Origin: Euryodendron excelsum
Taxonomy: Eukaryota; Streptophyta; Magnoliopsida; Ericales; Pentaphylacaceae
Direction of reading: 5' to 3'
DNA length: 64,000 nt
Assembly (NCBI GenBank): GCA_033060915.1
Contig: CM065386.1
Span: forward strand, 7,085,001-7,149,000
Made by a program: the position numbers and the translations under genes. The notes below the pieces were generated by a model. The model was not told the origin of the DNA. It searched no databases and worked only from the letters and a program-made list of their open reading frames with translations. Within the stretch, counting starts at the first letter, position 1, and each line of letters starts with the position of its first letter. Below, one piece after another: positions 33,852 through 46,300 of the stretch.

Positions 33852-35226
33852 CTCATGTCTTCTGTTTCTCTCTCTTTATGCTCATTCTGTCTATCTATAT
33901 TGCCTTCACTTGCTGCCTTATCCAGTTCAGTTGTCTTCTTGTGAAGGTATTCGACTAGGCCTCGAAGGGAAACTTTGACACCACTGCTCTTCATCAGCTC
34001 GCCCGCAACTTCTGCCGGGGTGATCTCCACCTCTCTCAGGAGCCCTTCAATCTGGTCAAAGAGTTCATGATGACTAATCCCCAGATAATTGAAGGCTAGT
34101 TGCTTGAATGCAGAGAAGGTGCAGTATGACATATGGACGTGCAGGTCCATACGACCCGGCCTTAATAAAGCAGGGTCAAGTCTTTCTTTGTAATTGGTAG
34201 TGAAGATGATGATATGTTCCCCTCCACAGCTTGACCAGAGGCCATCAATGAAGTTCAGGAGACCCGAAAGTGTCACCTTTTGCCCATTCCCCGGCTCAAC
34301 AGATAACTCGCGGTTTTCCAGCTTGATAGTGCAGTCAATATCCTCGATCACGAGTATCGATCGGCTCGGCATCGTAAGCAACAGAGACGTCAGGTTTGCG
34401 TTACCCCCGACATTCGTCAGGTCCAAGTCGTGGATGTCGTAGTTTAGGTAATTAGCCATGGCAGCGATCAAGCTCGACTTGCCGGTGCCGGGAGGGCCAT
34501 ATAACAAGTACCCCCGCTTCCAAGCTCTGCCAATCCTTCTGTAGAATTCCTCTCCCTTCGTAAATCTGTCCAAATCCTCCAGCAATTCTTTCTTCAGCTC
34601 CAGGTCGATCGCCAGCGTGTCGAAGTTCATCGGTGGTCGAGGTTGATTCCGCAAGGGACCTAGTCCCCGTAATCGGTAGTGGTGTGGAGCTTGATTGCCT
34701 TGTTTTGTTCCTTGATGGCCTTTGATCTCTCTAAGATGTACGGCAGGTAGGAATTCAGCACCTTGTCTTTGTGTTTCTTGTGGCAGCTTAACTCATAGGA
34801 TCTGATTTCTGATCGGAGGGAGGAATTCAAATCACCAGGAGGCCTATAAGCCCCTGTTTGGACCTGAACACAGACCATTCTCCATTTGACTGATACATTT
34901 TCAAAAACATCGACAATCTCATCGTTTCTGTCCATTTTGGTTTCTAATTTCTCCCCTTTCTCAGCCTTACCCACACTGACTCTTTGAGTTGCGAGAGTCA
35001 CTTTAGTCCCCAAATAGATGTCAACGGCCTCGAAAACTTGGTTTAGGGAGAGGCCTTGAAATTCTTCTATAACGACGATGAACTGAGAACGAAAATGGCG
35101 ATAGAGGTGATGAAAACCAGAGAAGAAGAAGTCTTGGACTTCTCTAGGGAGGAAGTCATTGGCCACGGTTCGAATAAGCATTGCCGATGCAGCAAGAGAG
35201 GCTGTGGCTGACAATACATTTTTCAT
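33758..35226 (-). pseudogene. AATP1/OM66-type AAA-ATPase gene, frame-broken and 3'-replaced by hAT
   Basis: Family members are membrane-anchored AAA-ATPases usually encoded without introns. The N-terminal half (35226-34660, start MKNVLSATASLAASAML) has a hydrophobic anchor and the AAA-associated domain (HKKHKDKVLNSYLPYILERS). The AAA domain (34654-33758) has Walker A GPPGTGKSS, Walker B ILVIEDIDC and RPGRMDLHV. Between them a TAG stop (34660-34662) and a shift of reading frame about 25-30 bases on break the gene; conserved residues NLDH lie beyond the stop in the first frame. The last 30 or so codons and the stop come from the hAT element inserted at 33851. No sign of a small intron that would skip the break. 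Confidence 0.8.
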
Positions 35227-36697
35227 ATCAGGCCTTCTTTTAAGAGATATTTTCCAGGACCCAGGAGATAGGGACTTGGCTAATGTTTAGTACGGAAGTT
35301 TAAGAAGGCTTCCGCTTATGAGAAAGCTATCGGTTTTGCACACTGCTGCTCTTGATTTCTCTCCCAAAGCATTCCCAGGATTTTATAGCAGAAAGCTTAC
35401 GAAGTTTCGTATAGACTATTCAAGGGTTATTGTAAGACTAATTCAATTCAATTGCCAGGGCTTTGATTGAAGCTGAGGTTTCTTGCCAAGCAAACAAACC
35501 TTAGAAAACTGAGGGTGGAAATTTAATTGACTTTTGACAATGATGTTACTTGCTAAGCAAACAAACCTTAGAAAACTGAGGGTGGAAATTTAATTGACTT
35601 TTGACAATGATGTTTCAAACCTTAGAAAACTAGAAGGGTGGAAATTTAATTGATTTTTGCTTCACACAACTCTTCACAAAAAAAATTCGCAATCAACTCT
35701 CCATATAGCCTTCACATCTGCATCTAGTTAGCTCCGCAAATGAAATCAATTCATTGCCAAAGTATCCATCTCTTTGTACTATTTGAACTTGAAATAGAAG
35801 CAATCACATTTCTTGTTTGATGATACATACTAGTGGATACCTTCATTTATTACATACGTATTTCTAAATTATAAGTTCCATGGTTGAAGGACATACTCTG
35901 CTAATCTAGTTTAATGTGTAGTCTGATGAGATTTAATAGAACATCACATCACTAAATTTGCCAACCCTGATGAATTTAAACAAATGACAGGTGAACAAGG
36001 CCACATCCCATGAATCCTCTTTAAGTTCCTATTGAAGATTATAATCGAAAATGTAAAACAAATTTAAGCAGCCAACATGAGATAATAGCAAGTCCTTCAA
36101 CGTAAATGAAAAAGGCAATCGATAGACAAACAGCAGAGGAGAAAGCTTGGCTGATGCAAATGGAACTGCCCATTCGAGACATCTAGAATTATATGTCAGT
36201 CACAATGACAATACCAGACAACGATAGGGAACAACTACGGAAGGATTCCAGGATTCTCTTTGAACTTAAAACACAATGCCAAAGACAGGATGAGGAATCA
36301 ACCTCACCAAGTCAACTTCGATGGATATGGGGCTCCCATGCAACTTCACTGCATCAAAATAAGAAACAAGCACTCACGAGTGAGAAAAAGGTTCAAGAGC
36401 TGTATGAAAGTATTTTCTCTTGATAAATAGGGTAAACCAACAAGTAGGTCCCTCTCTGGTGGTGATAGTGAAGACATTTTTTGGAACTAGTAAAGGAATC
36501 CTTTCTTTTATGCTTTGTATTGTTCTAGGATTTGTCAAGGGAAAGGAAAAGGAAAATGAAAATGAAAATGAAAGAGAGAAGCTAAACTTCTTCTTTGTTT
36601 GGTTACCCATAAAAAAAATGAACAAGTACAAGTAATTTCATTTTCTCTTACTTTTCTTTCCCTCGTCAAATCCTAGATCCAAAAGTAGCATTAATGT
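35227..36697. other. Intergenic between AAA-ATPase and 14-3-3 genes
   Basis: Upstream of the AAA-ATPase. A 74-bp tandem repeat lies at 35475-35660. From 35700 to 36690 there are no recognisable genes, though a last 14-3-3 exon or 3' UTR could lie here. GAAAAT/AAAATG simple repeats occur at about 36540-36580. Confidence 0.5.
35475..35660. repeat. Tandem repeat, about 74-bp unit, 2.5 copies
   Basis: The phrase AAACCTTAGAAAACT...GGTGGAAATTTAATTGA occurs three times; the first two full units are almost identical and the third is shorter. Confidence 0.9.
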
Positions 36698-39600
36698 TCA
36701 AAAACAAGGAAAATAACTAGTTGAGTGACCCACCTCTGCATCGTCACCTCCAGCTTTGCCAGAGCTCTCCATTTTCTGGTCTTCTGTGGAGGTAAATAAA
36801 AGACACATAACAACTTAATAACAAAAGAAAAAGATAACTTCCCCAAGTAACTAGGAAACTAAACCTGCAAACAAAATCATACGTGCAAGCAGACAATCCC
36901 AGGCAGGAATAACAGCCTGCTGAAATGAGGACCTGAAACCTGATATGAACTTTAAATATACAATAACTAGGAAGGACAATGTCCAAATCACAAACCCAAT
37001 GAGGTTGCTTAAACCTAATCCAAACCAATTTGTACACTGACCAGATTATGCTTGAGAACACAAAAGACATATTCAAAAATTGAGCTAGGAACTAAAAAGC
37101 AACCCTAACCTGGAGGATTATGACACCTACTAGGACATAATTGAATGAAAAGGATTTAATCTAGTAAGAGGAAAAAAAATGAAGTATTAGAAGTTTGACA
37201 TCTCCCCTTATCCAAATGGAAAGCGGGAGTGGGTTATCATTTCAGCTACTAATTTTATTTTCCACATATGAAGACTTCACTATACACACAGATCAAGTAT
37301 TGCTACATGCCTAAGCAATAGCAGGGCATCAAGTGCAGACAGTATGCAAGGAAAGAACTTAAATTAGCTTGAAATTTTACATGCAAACTGAGCAAAGAAA
37401 GTAAATGAATAATTCCAAGAGACAGCCAGCCACATTGTTACAGAGAGAAAAAAAAATAACATAGTAGAGGCATATCAACTAGATTTAAAACAGAATACCT
37501 CCGTCTTCAGGAAGGTCAGAAGTCCACAAAGTGAGGTTGTCCCTCAAAAGCTGCATAATTAGAGTGCTATCTTTGTAAGATTCCTCATTCAGGGAATCCA
37601 GTTCAGAAATAGCGTCATCAAAAGCTTGCTTTGCCAGGTGGCAGGCCCTAATAATAAATTAACAGAGGGGTAAGATTCCACTGAATGCAAGCTTCACATA
37701 ACCAACATCACAACTCTTTAGTAGACACAATTAATGCATACCTTTCAGGTGAGTTCATAATTTCATAATAGAAGACGGAGAAATTTAAAGCCAAACCCAG
37801 TCGAATGGGGTGAGTGGGAGGTAAATCAGTGTCTGCAGTTGTAGAAGCCATCTGCAAAATACAAAACCAACAAGTTAATTGGCCAGAGGTCATTGCTATA
37901 CTAAGCATATGAAACAGGTCAAGCTCCCAGCAATATTGAGGACGCACATGTATTAAAAAAAAAAATGCAAGCTGGCCAATTAAAAAGCTTATAAGATTCC
38001 ACTGAATGCAAGCTTCAGGTTAAAACACTTATATGAGTAGACAATCACATGCTATCGTTCATTCTTGTACAACTCAAAATTTTAAGCATCTTCACGAACC
38101 AATTTCCAATTTTCCGCTTCTCATTACTGAAAACACATGAAAGGCTACAAACTTAAGAAGTTAAAGCACAAACAATAAGGAAAAAGAAATCCAGTCAGCT
38201 TCATTTTTACAAATATTCAAAGCATCAGCATTCCACGTATAGAATGCCAAGAACACTTTCTCTTTTTTTTTTTGCATGGCATGATCTGAGATGGCTCAGC
38301 AGCATGTTGCTTGTAGCATCTCATGGTCCGATCAAAGAAGGCCAGCAACTAAGCATATTTGACTTGTTCTCTATCAATGTGAACATAACCAAATTCCTAT
38401 GACTATCATGTTGCGATAGTAACATACACAGACAACCATCTTTGTCCTTTATGTGAAGCAATACATATTATTATGGATAATAAGCAGATATTACACTAAT
38501 ACAAATTATACAATGTTAATCAACCACAAGATTTCTTGTCAAATGCGCTGTAGGCATTAAACTCAGATTTCTATGGAAGCAACATATTCCATCCCCAGAA
38601 TCCCTTGTATATGGCGCAAGCTAAGGGATTTGAATTATTCTGTCTAAGGCACAACGCGCTGCATTACCAGTGAATCCAGAAGAGTACTCACTCATGACTA
38701 AGCACTTAATTATGCTCATACCAGACATATATGTCTCTAGGAAAAAGTACACAACAGAGAAATTTCAGTGAAGCTAATGCCTAAGGATAAAAATTGACAA
38801 AATAGTTGCAAGACTGAATTTTATTTATTTATTTATTGTTGGATAGATGGCTTTTACAAGCCTAAAGTTGAAGGCCAATAGAAAGCACAGCTTAATTGTC
38901 ATTACATAATGCCCATGATGAGAAGGCTAAAATGAATTACTAGAAAGGCCTGGAAGAGGTATACTAAGGAGGAAACTGATGCTCAACTGGAACAATTTCT
39001 TAAAATAGTTCATACATTGTCCAAATCAAAAACACTAAAACGGTAAGTTTAGAATGAAGATGCTTACAATATGCATGTAGCAAATAGATAAAACAGTGCA
39101 CTTCACAAGCTTTCTGTAAAGGAAAATTTCATAATAATCTTGTACTAGCACATCAAGGTTCACAATTAAGAAACTTCCTCACTTGCACTTATCCAAATAA
39201 AAAAAGAAAAGAAAAGAAAAGAAAAGAAAAGAACCTTCCTCACTTGCAACAGTGTCAACTTCATAAATAAAAATATAAAACCGCATAGGCTACTGCCACT
39301 ACAGAGAAGCTTACCCCACGTGGGGAGAGGCTTTTCCGTGTTTTGTGTTACCCTCCTGTATATATTGTAAATATATGATATCCTAGCAAATATTTATTCT
39401 ACTAGCACCCCCAACAATTTAAAACCTCTTAAGTTCCTAACCTAATAAAATATATCATTTTTGTATAGTGGATTATAGGTTTTACCCCTCTTTTCTGTAT
39501 GTCATAACCTAATAAAATCAATAGTCTATGGGTTTTTTAATGTGCACCAATCCAACAAGTGGATCTTAGCCATCAAATAGAAGTATACATACACAAACAT

Positions 39601-40957
39601 ATAGTAATATATTATATGGTAGTTAAATTTGTTCCAAAGCACGAACACATGCATATACATTGAGAAGAAAATTGCATAGAAACTTATCATAGAATCAATC
39701 CTAGGTGATTTTCGGGATAAAGAATATCGAGTTCCACTTTACTAAATGATAAACAATTAATTTTTCTTTTCTTATATTTTGCTAACGCTAAATAAAAGTT
39801 AGTTTTATTTTTCATGTAGAAAAGTTTGGTCTTGCATCCTAATATATCTCATGTTTTAACTTAGAAACATATACAAAGAAAACCTAAAATATAATAATTA
39901 TATTAAAAGGAGACAATTTATGTTTCAAAGTTTTGACACCCCCACAACAAAATCTTGGTTCTGCCCCTGGATGCAACTTTACGAAAATATAAATATGATA
40001 TAATTTTTAAGAAGGCAACATGGAGACACATGACCAACTGATGGTCACTGAAGAAAAAGCCAACAGGGCCAAGCAAGAAACTTCACATACTAAACAGAGC
40101 TGCATCCATGTAAGCCGCAAACTGGATGCATCTCAATATTTACCTATGCAGCATTGCCCAACCAGAATGCTAATTAATGGAGAAAATGCAACCTTACAAC
40201 GACCAATGAATAGAGACTAGAGACTGAACAGATGTATACCTGGTATGCCTTGAGTGATTGATCAGCAGCCTCTTTCTTCTCATTACCAGACTTGAACTCT
40301 GCAAGATACCGATAATAGTCTCCTTTCCTGCAATGCAAACTCCCTTTTTTATATATAAAAAAACCCATACATATTCTGTGCGTACATACGATGTGTGTGG
40401 ATTTAGAGGGAGAGAGAACAAACATTTTATAGAAGAAAACAGTGGACTCTCCCCCAGAACAGGAAGGAATGAGATGCTCATCTATCACAGTCATAATATC
40501 ACTGCAAATACTTGAGAGCTCCGACTCCACCTTCTGCCTGTACTCCTTGATCCGCTTCGCATTCACTTCGTTCCCCTTGGACTCCTCCTTCTGCTCAATC
40601 GACGACAAGATCCTCCACGACGCCCTCCGAGCACCGATCACGTTCTTGTACCCCACAGAGAGCAAGTTCCTCTCCTCAACCGTCAATTCCACGTCCAGAT
40701 TCGCCACCTTCTTCATCGCATCCACCATCTCTGCACCAGATCACATACGCACGCACATCACATCTGTGACCAATCTAAAAATTTTCCACCAAAATTTTTC
40801 AAACCATAACCAAAAATCGGCACATCAAGTGGTCAAATAAAGTTCAGATTTCAGATCTAGAGAGGGGGAGAGTGGAATCCTAACCTTCATAGCGTTCGGC
40901 TTGCTCGGCGAGCTTGGCGATGTAGACGAAGTTCTCGCGGTCTTTGGAGGAGGCCAT
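36698..40957 (-). CDS. 14-3-3 protein, epsilon-like group
   Basis: 14-3-3 dimers bind phosphoserine/threonine motifs of many client proteins. Exons on the minus strand: 40957-40885, 40730-40424, 40327-40240, 37851-37742, 37647-37499 and 36783-36698. Conserved stretches: [17 protein letters not shown] (start), [42 protein letters not shown] and [19 protein letters not shown]. Phosphopeptide-pocket Lys, Arg and Tyr residues are present. The C-terminal end is uncertain: reading on gives 270 aa, but a GT after ...GGDDAE (36734) could be a donor to a further tiny exon or stop. The exon count and tail suggest the epsilon group (inference). Intron 3 (2.4 kb) carries a dispersed repeat. Confidence 0.92.
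39320..39975. repeat. Dispersed repeat copy 1 (in 14-3-3 intron 3)
   Basis: AT-rich segment ending CTTGGTTCTGCCCCTGG that shares many phrases (AACCTAATAAAAT, GGGTTTTT-AA-GTGCACCA, CCAACAAGT) with 55705-56360. Probably a short non-autonomous DNA transposon or a retroelement fragment. I found no clear target duplication. Confidence 0.5.
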
Positions 40958-41092
40958 GGCAGATCCAAGTCTCACTACTCACTTTCTCTCTCCTGTCGCT
41001 GTCAAATTTGGGGGAAGTGTGAGAGACGAGAGAGAAATGAGAACGAGAGATAAAGGCAAGGTTGTGGTGATTGGGTTCGCATTGTGTATAAC

Positions 41093-41104
41093 TGTATATA
41101 TATA
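41093..41104 (-). promoter_or_regulatory. Likely TATA box of the 14-3-3 gene
   Basis: CTATATATATAC on the minus strand, about 135 bp upstream of the start codon, a normal distance for a TATA box plus short leader. A GA-rich leader follows. Confidence 0.6.
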
Positions 41105-43129
41105 GGCGAGGTGGCTTTGACAGTGCCGCTCTGCCGGTAACGGACAAGTTTAGGGGGTCCATATCTAACCGTCCATGGACAAGGCCGTGATTGAACTGCC
41201 AGTCATGGCCTGCCACGTTGAAGCTACGTGTGGGACACTCGAAGATGGGCTGGATTTCTACGCAGTGAGGTACGGTTACGCTAACACAGTCGCTCAAGTT
41301 CATTCACGTCAACGTGCACTACGCCCGCTGGGTAAGGTTTTTCGACTTATTTTTTTTTAATTTATATATAAAAAGTTAATTGTTTTGATTTTGGCTTTTT
41401 AATTTTTGTTTTTTGTTTTTTTATTTTAGCTTATAAAAATAAAATAACAAAAAAATAATAAAATTTTTTACTTATAAATCAAAAAAATAAAACTAAAAAA
41501 GTTTTAAAAAAAATGTATCAAACGGGCCTTACATTTTCATCTTTCATATAAACTACTTATTATTTGAAAATTACTATTCTGTAAAAAAAATTATACAAAT
41601 AATTTAACAATACTGTGGTACTAACATTTTGGTAATTAAGAGAAAAATTTTTTACAATAATATAATAATAATATTTTTGTAATTAAGAGATATTATGATT
41701 TATAATTCTATTTTAAAACTAATGGCACTAATTTAATCACATAATTTTAATAATAAATTTTATATGAATTTTTTTAATTGTATAGGAGTATCATAAATTC
41801 TGAGAGCAAAGTGGAATTTGAACAACAGATATTAGGAATTAACAACGTTCTGCTAATTTCAGTGGATGAGTTTTGTATTCTGATTCATATACTACGAAAT
41901 TGATACTTCCTGGTTTTTCTCGAAAAAGAAATAAAAATTTCTCGATGACGAGTGAGTTAGATGGCACCAAGCATGGCCCAAATCTAACACCCTACCACGG
42001 GGCTATTCTTCATCAGCTACCAGCCTACCACATGCCAATGTTTATCTTCACGCTAGAAGACTTTTCCATGCCACGTCGTCGTAGTGTTGCAACAAAGTTA
42101 GGATTCCAAAAAGGACGTCATAGGGAACTATCGGAAAAAAGTCACCCCCTAGTCAGGCTTATCAATTGCAGAAGTGAAATTATAGGTAGAATAGCCGCTC
42201 GGTGATTTATTCTTACTCTTTTAGTGTTCATAATATGTGGCGGTGAAGCGTCTGGAGCAAGTTATGAGACTTAGACTTCAGTTCGGATAAAGATGCAAAT
42301 GAATGTGTAAAGTCTCCTCACTGGCTATCTATTTCACTACTAACAAAAAAGGTCAAAAGTCGTGGAAGAGTTTAAATTGTCTTCACCAATTCTCTCCGGT
42401 ATGATAGACAACAAATCCCAAATACAATTGTTAAATCACTTGTATAACTTCTTTTATAAAGAATGAGAGAGAGAGAGAGATAACAGCCTGTTTGGAATTT
42501 GGGAGGGAGATTTGGAATTTGGGAGAGAGAAGGGAAAGAAAAAAATTTTTTTTAAAAAAAAGTTCACTTTTCTGTTTGATTCTACCTCAAAAAAAAAAGA
42601 AAGAAAAACCAAGGAATAAAAAGAGAAAAGTAAAGAAAATAAACAATCACTCTCTTTCTCTCTCTTCTTTTCTTTTATTTTCTTTCTAAACCTAAACATG
42701 AAAAGAAAAGACCATTAGTATGTAATACCGAGTGAAAAATGGGTCGTGACTCATGAACAATGATGGTACCCCTGTAACTCATATCAAGTCCTTGCATCAC
42801 CAGGTCAATGGCTAGCCCTAAGACCATTAACTTGTACAGGTCTCACAACTCACCAAAAAACAAAATAAAATAAACTATCCAAAATTCACATTTTTTTATG
42901 AGATCATCAAAATTAGCTAATAAAGGCTGATAAACTTGATAATTGACAATCAATTCGGAAAGTCAATTTCATGCCAAACCATGTACAAAACTGTTTAAAC
43001 AGGAATAACTCTAATTTCAGTCAGCAACTTGGATCACTGAATTGAATCTAACAAGATTAACAGTTAAATACTTAAATTACAGCCTCAAACTCTTTGGAAA
43101 CAACAGAGAACCTACTTTAACATATTATG
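41105..43129. other. Intergenic, no gene
   Basis: AT-rich DNA with many homopolymer runs and a GA repeat near 42465-42480. The one larger frame (41873-42205) lacks any recognisable domain and codon pattern. I see no gene. Confidence 0.5.
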
Positions 43130-43302
43130 TCATTTTGGAATTCTCTTAAGTAGTTTGTACATGCCAAAAACATTCTTCTGCTGCCAGAGGTACGGGATGA
43201 AGAATGACCGATACAGAGGAGGTGAAAGCTCCCTGTCCAGATATGGTAATGCAGCAACAACCTGAGGTGAAAAAAAAAAAAAGTAATAAATAAGTACATC
43301 TC

Positions 43303-43359
<57 letters not shown>

Positions 43360-46300
43360 CTACCTCCCATGTTGACAAATCACTCCCGCGAGAAGGGTAA
43401 GGACGTTGAAGCTGCAGCTCAATGAGAAAAGTACACTTTTCAAGATCCAGGAGCTGCAAAATGATTACAGGAAAATGCCATCGCTTTACGTCAAAAACAG
43501 TTTCAGGACAGTAAAAGAGCATAATATTAAGAAAAAAAATGCTGAGAAAAATGAACTAATTGGTTGAAAACATCTAATTACGTATTGCTCATCTGCTGCC
43601 TTGTTCTTATTGTTGAAGTATGGTGGTGCTGCTGAAGTCCCGCCTAAGGTAGAATTAAATGGTAATGGAAGAAGACCCCTGAACCCATCATTGATCCATC
43701 GAACTTGACCGACATAATCAGGAATGAAAAAGGATGAGGGGAACCGATGCCATTCACTACCAACACAAACCACAGAACCTGCATCGCATAGGACAGAAAA
43801 CATGATTATGTGCATGCACGAAAAAGCAGAGAGACATGACTCATGAGCCTCATCTGCAGAATTCTTTTATCCCCAATGACACCTAGGATCAGAAACTACT
43901 CGAAGAACCCAGCTATAATTTTGAGCTTGTGGTTAGCTTGCAAAACATTTTAACAAGAAGATTTTTTATTTTTTTATTTTTTTGGGGTAGGGAGGTGAAT
44001 GATATTGAAAACATGCAGTGAAAGAGAAAGGAAAAGTTCTGATTCTTCTGATTGATGACCGAAGAGTGGAGAAAAAAGTAAAAAAGAAAAGACATCCTAA
44101 TTAGGACCTATTAGCAAACACCCCCCACCCAAAAAAAAAAAAAAAACCAAAAAAAAAATCCAGAAATTTGGAAACTAACAAGTAATTTGGGAATTACTCA
44201 TAGTACTATCAGTTACATTTTGGACTCCATTTGTTTTTGCATATCATGAATAATGTACAATAATATGTACATATGTATATATTGCCCTAGGCAGATGTAA
44301 GTATATATAAGAATAAATGAATCAATGACAAGGAGATCAAAATGCTCTTTAATTCTTCTCTAAAAGACAAATGACTCGAGAAAGCAGAACCGCACATGCA
44401 CCACCCCCCCTCCCTCCCTCTTTCTCTTCCCTCCCTCAGCTTTCCTCAGCTAAGCAAATCAAATATCAAAAGGCTCCTTAAATGAGAGTTATAATGCCAT
44501 AAGTTGATCTCCTTTTCCGGACAAAAACGAAATCTTAACAAGCTGATGGTTTTAGAACTTCCTATACTGATTCAAGAATTGTCACCATGATTTCTGCTAT
44601 TTCAAGATCAATATAAACCACTTAGAAGGGCAAACTGATTCTCACCCATCCCTGCATCATCGTGGTGCTCGAAATGTTTATAAATCTCCAAAGGAGCAGA
44701 ATAACCGTGAATGAGGGAAAACGTCCGAGCATGGGAGGAACATAAAATGAGGCCAAGAACCAGAGGTCTCAGAACTTTTGCTATCTACATAAGCAAGAAA
44801 AAGAGATAATCAGCACTAACAAAAAGAAAGGAAGAAAGAAGAGACAATCAGTAATAGGCATCACTCAATGAGATCACTAGAGATAATAAAAGTATCTCAG
44901 TTGAAGCTCACCGTAACAAGCAGAGAATTATGATTGGGATTATACTTGTCTCGGAAAAAATCAGGAAAGCTCTCAATGACAGCTGAGGCTGCTACACAAA
45001 CAAGTGGGTATATTGGATAAAGGAATCTGCAATGGCAGTTAATTAAGTTAGTCACCAAATGCATCTCTAATCTGTACTTAATTAATACCAATTCAAGTTA
45101 CACTGGATAAGACCATCTTGTAGTTGTGATTATCTTTAGCACCCAGGAAGCCTCACCAAGAGATTTGAAATCCAAACTGGGCAACTATATAGGAAAGCAT
45201 TTTGACGCGAAATTTTAGTGATTGGTGCCACTAGTGAAACCCACAAGATCATCTGGCATTTTTTCAAAGTGTGTCAAAATGTCATGGATAAAGGGGAAAA
45301 TTGTGGAAAGCAAATGAGCTTTTTAGCTGTTTTCTTATTAACACAGTCTCATATATAACTTTGTTATAAATGAAAACAGCCCGGTACATCCCAGCAATAG
45401 CCATTTGTTTACCAGTCCAGTTACTTACACGGACTACTTCATTAGCAGAGAGGTGCCTGGACACCTGACTAAGAGGTTTCGGAATCCAATCAATCTCATA
45501 AAGCCCAACAACATTTAAAAATAGAACTTAATGGTGTGTGCTACATGTGGCTCTCACATAATGATCAGTCACGTGGAAGCAAACTCCTCGTAAGCAAATG
45601 GAGCTTAGAGATCGTTTCTCACTAAAATATTAGATATGTGTTGTTCATCAATCTGCCCCCTATATCCCAGAAATTAAACAATGCTCATTTTATTCTCTCT
45701 AGTTCGTCAACCTCCATGCATTTATAGACTGTGTCCTTCATTTAGCTGTACAATGATATGTGATTCAGCTACAGACTCCATAAACAATGAGTTCCACCCA
45801 ACCTAAAAGGAAAATTCAACATTTTCATTATGAAAATCCACATATCAAAGAGATGGACATGGGCCACCTATCAGCATATATACTAAACAACTTCAAATTT
45901 GTCTCAATATGACACTATACAAATTATAGATATGAAAGCATATTTCTAAAAATGACACATTACAGCTTCTTGTAATAAGGTCATTTAAATTCAAGGGCCA
46001 AAGGCCCCTTAATAGCTATAAACAAATAGCAATCAAGGATTGCATGCACACATCACAATAATGTGTTCTCTTTAAGGACGGTGCAAAGTGAGCTCCCTGT
46101 TCACATAGGTTCTTATGCATCCATTGCTGAGGGACGATACAAGATACCCTTTTGTCAATGCCTAATCACAACAATAAAACATGCCCCATTTATTTAACGT
46201 AGACTAGGTAATTAGTAGACTTCAACTCAACACGAAGATGCCACTAGTTTAGTTAGCAAGGCATGTGGATTGTAATAGGGTTCGATTGTCTAACTCAACC

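Noticed and set aside
41873..42205. 110-aa ORF between the 14-3-3 and ALG9 genes
   Set aside because: No recognisable domain, no promoter or splice context, and AT-rich surroundings. Likely chance.
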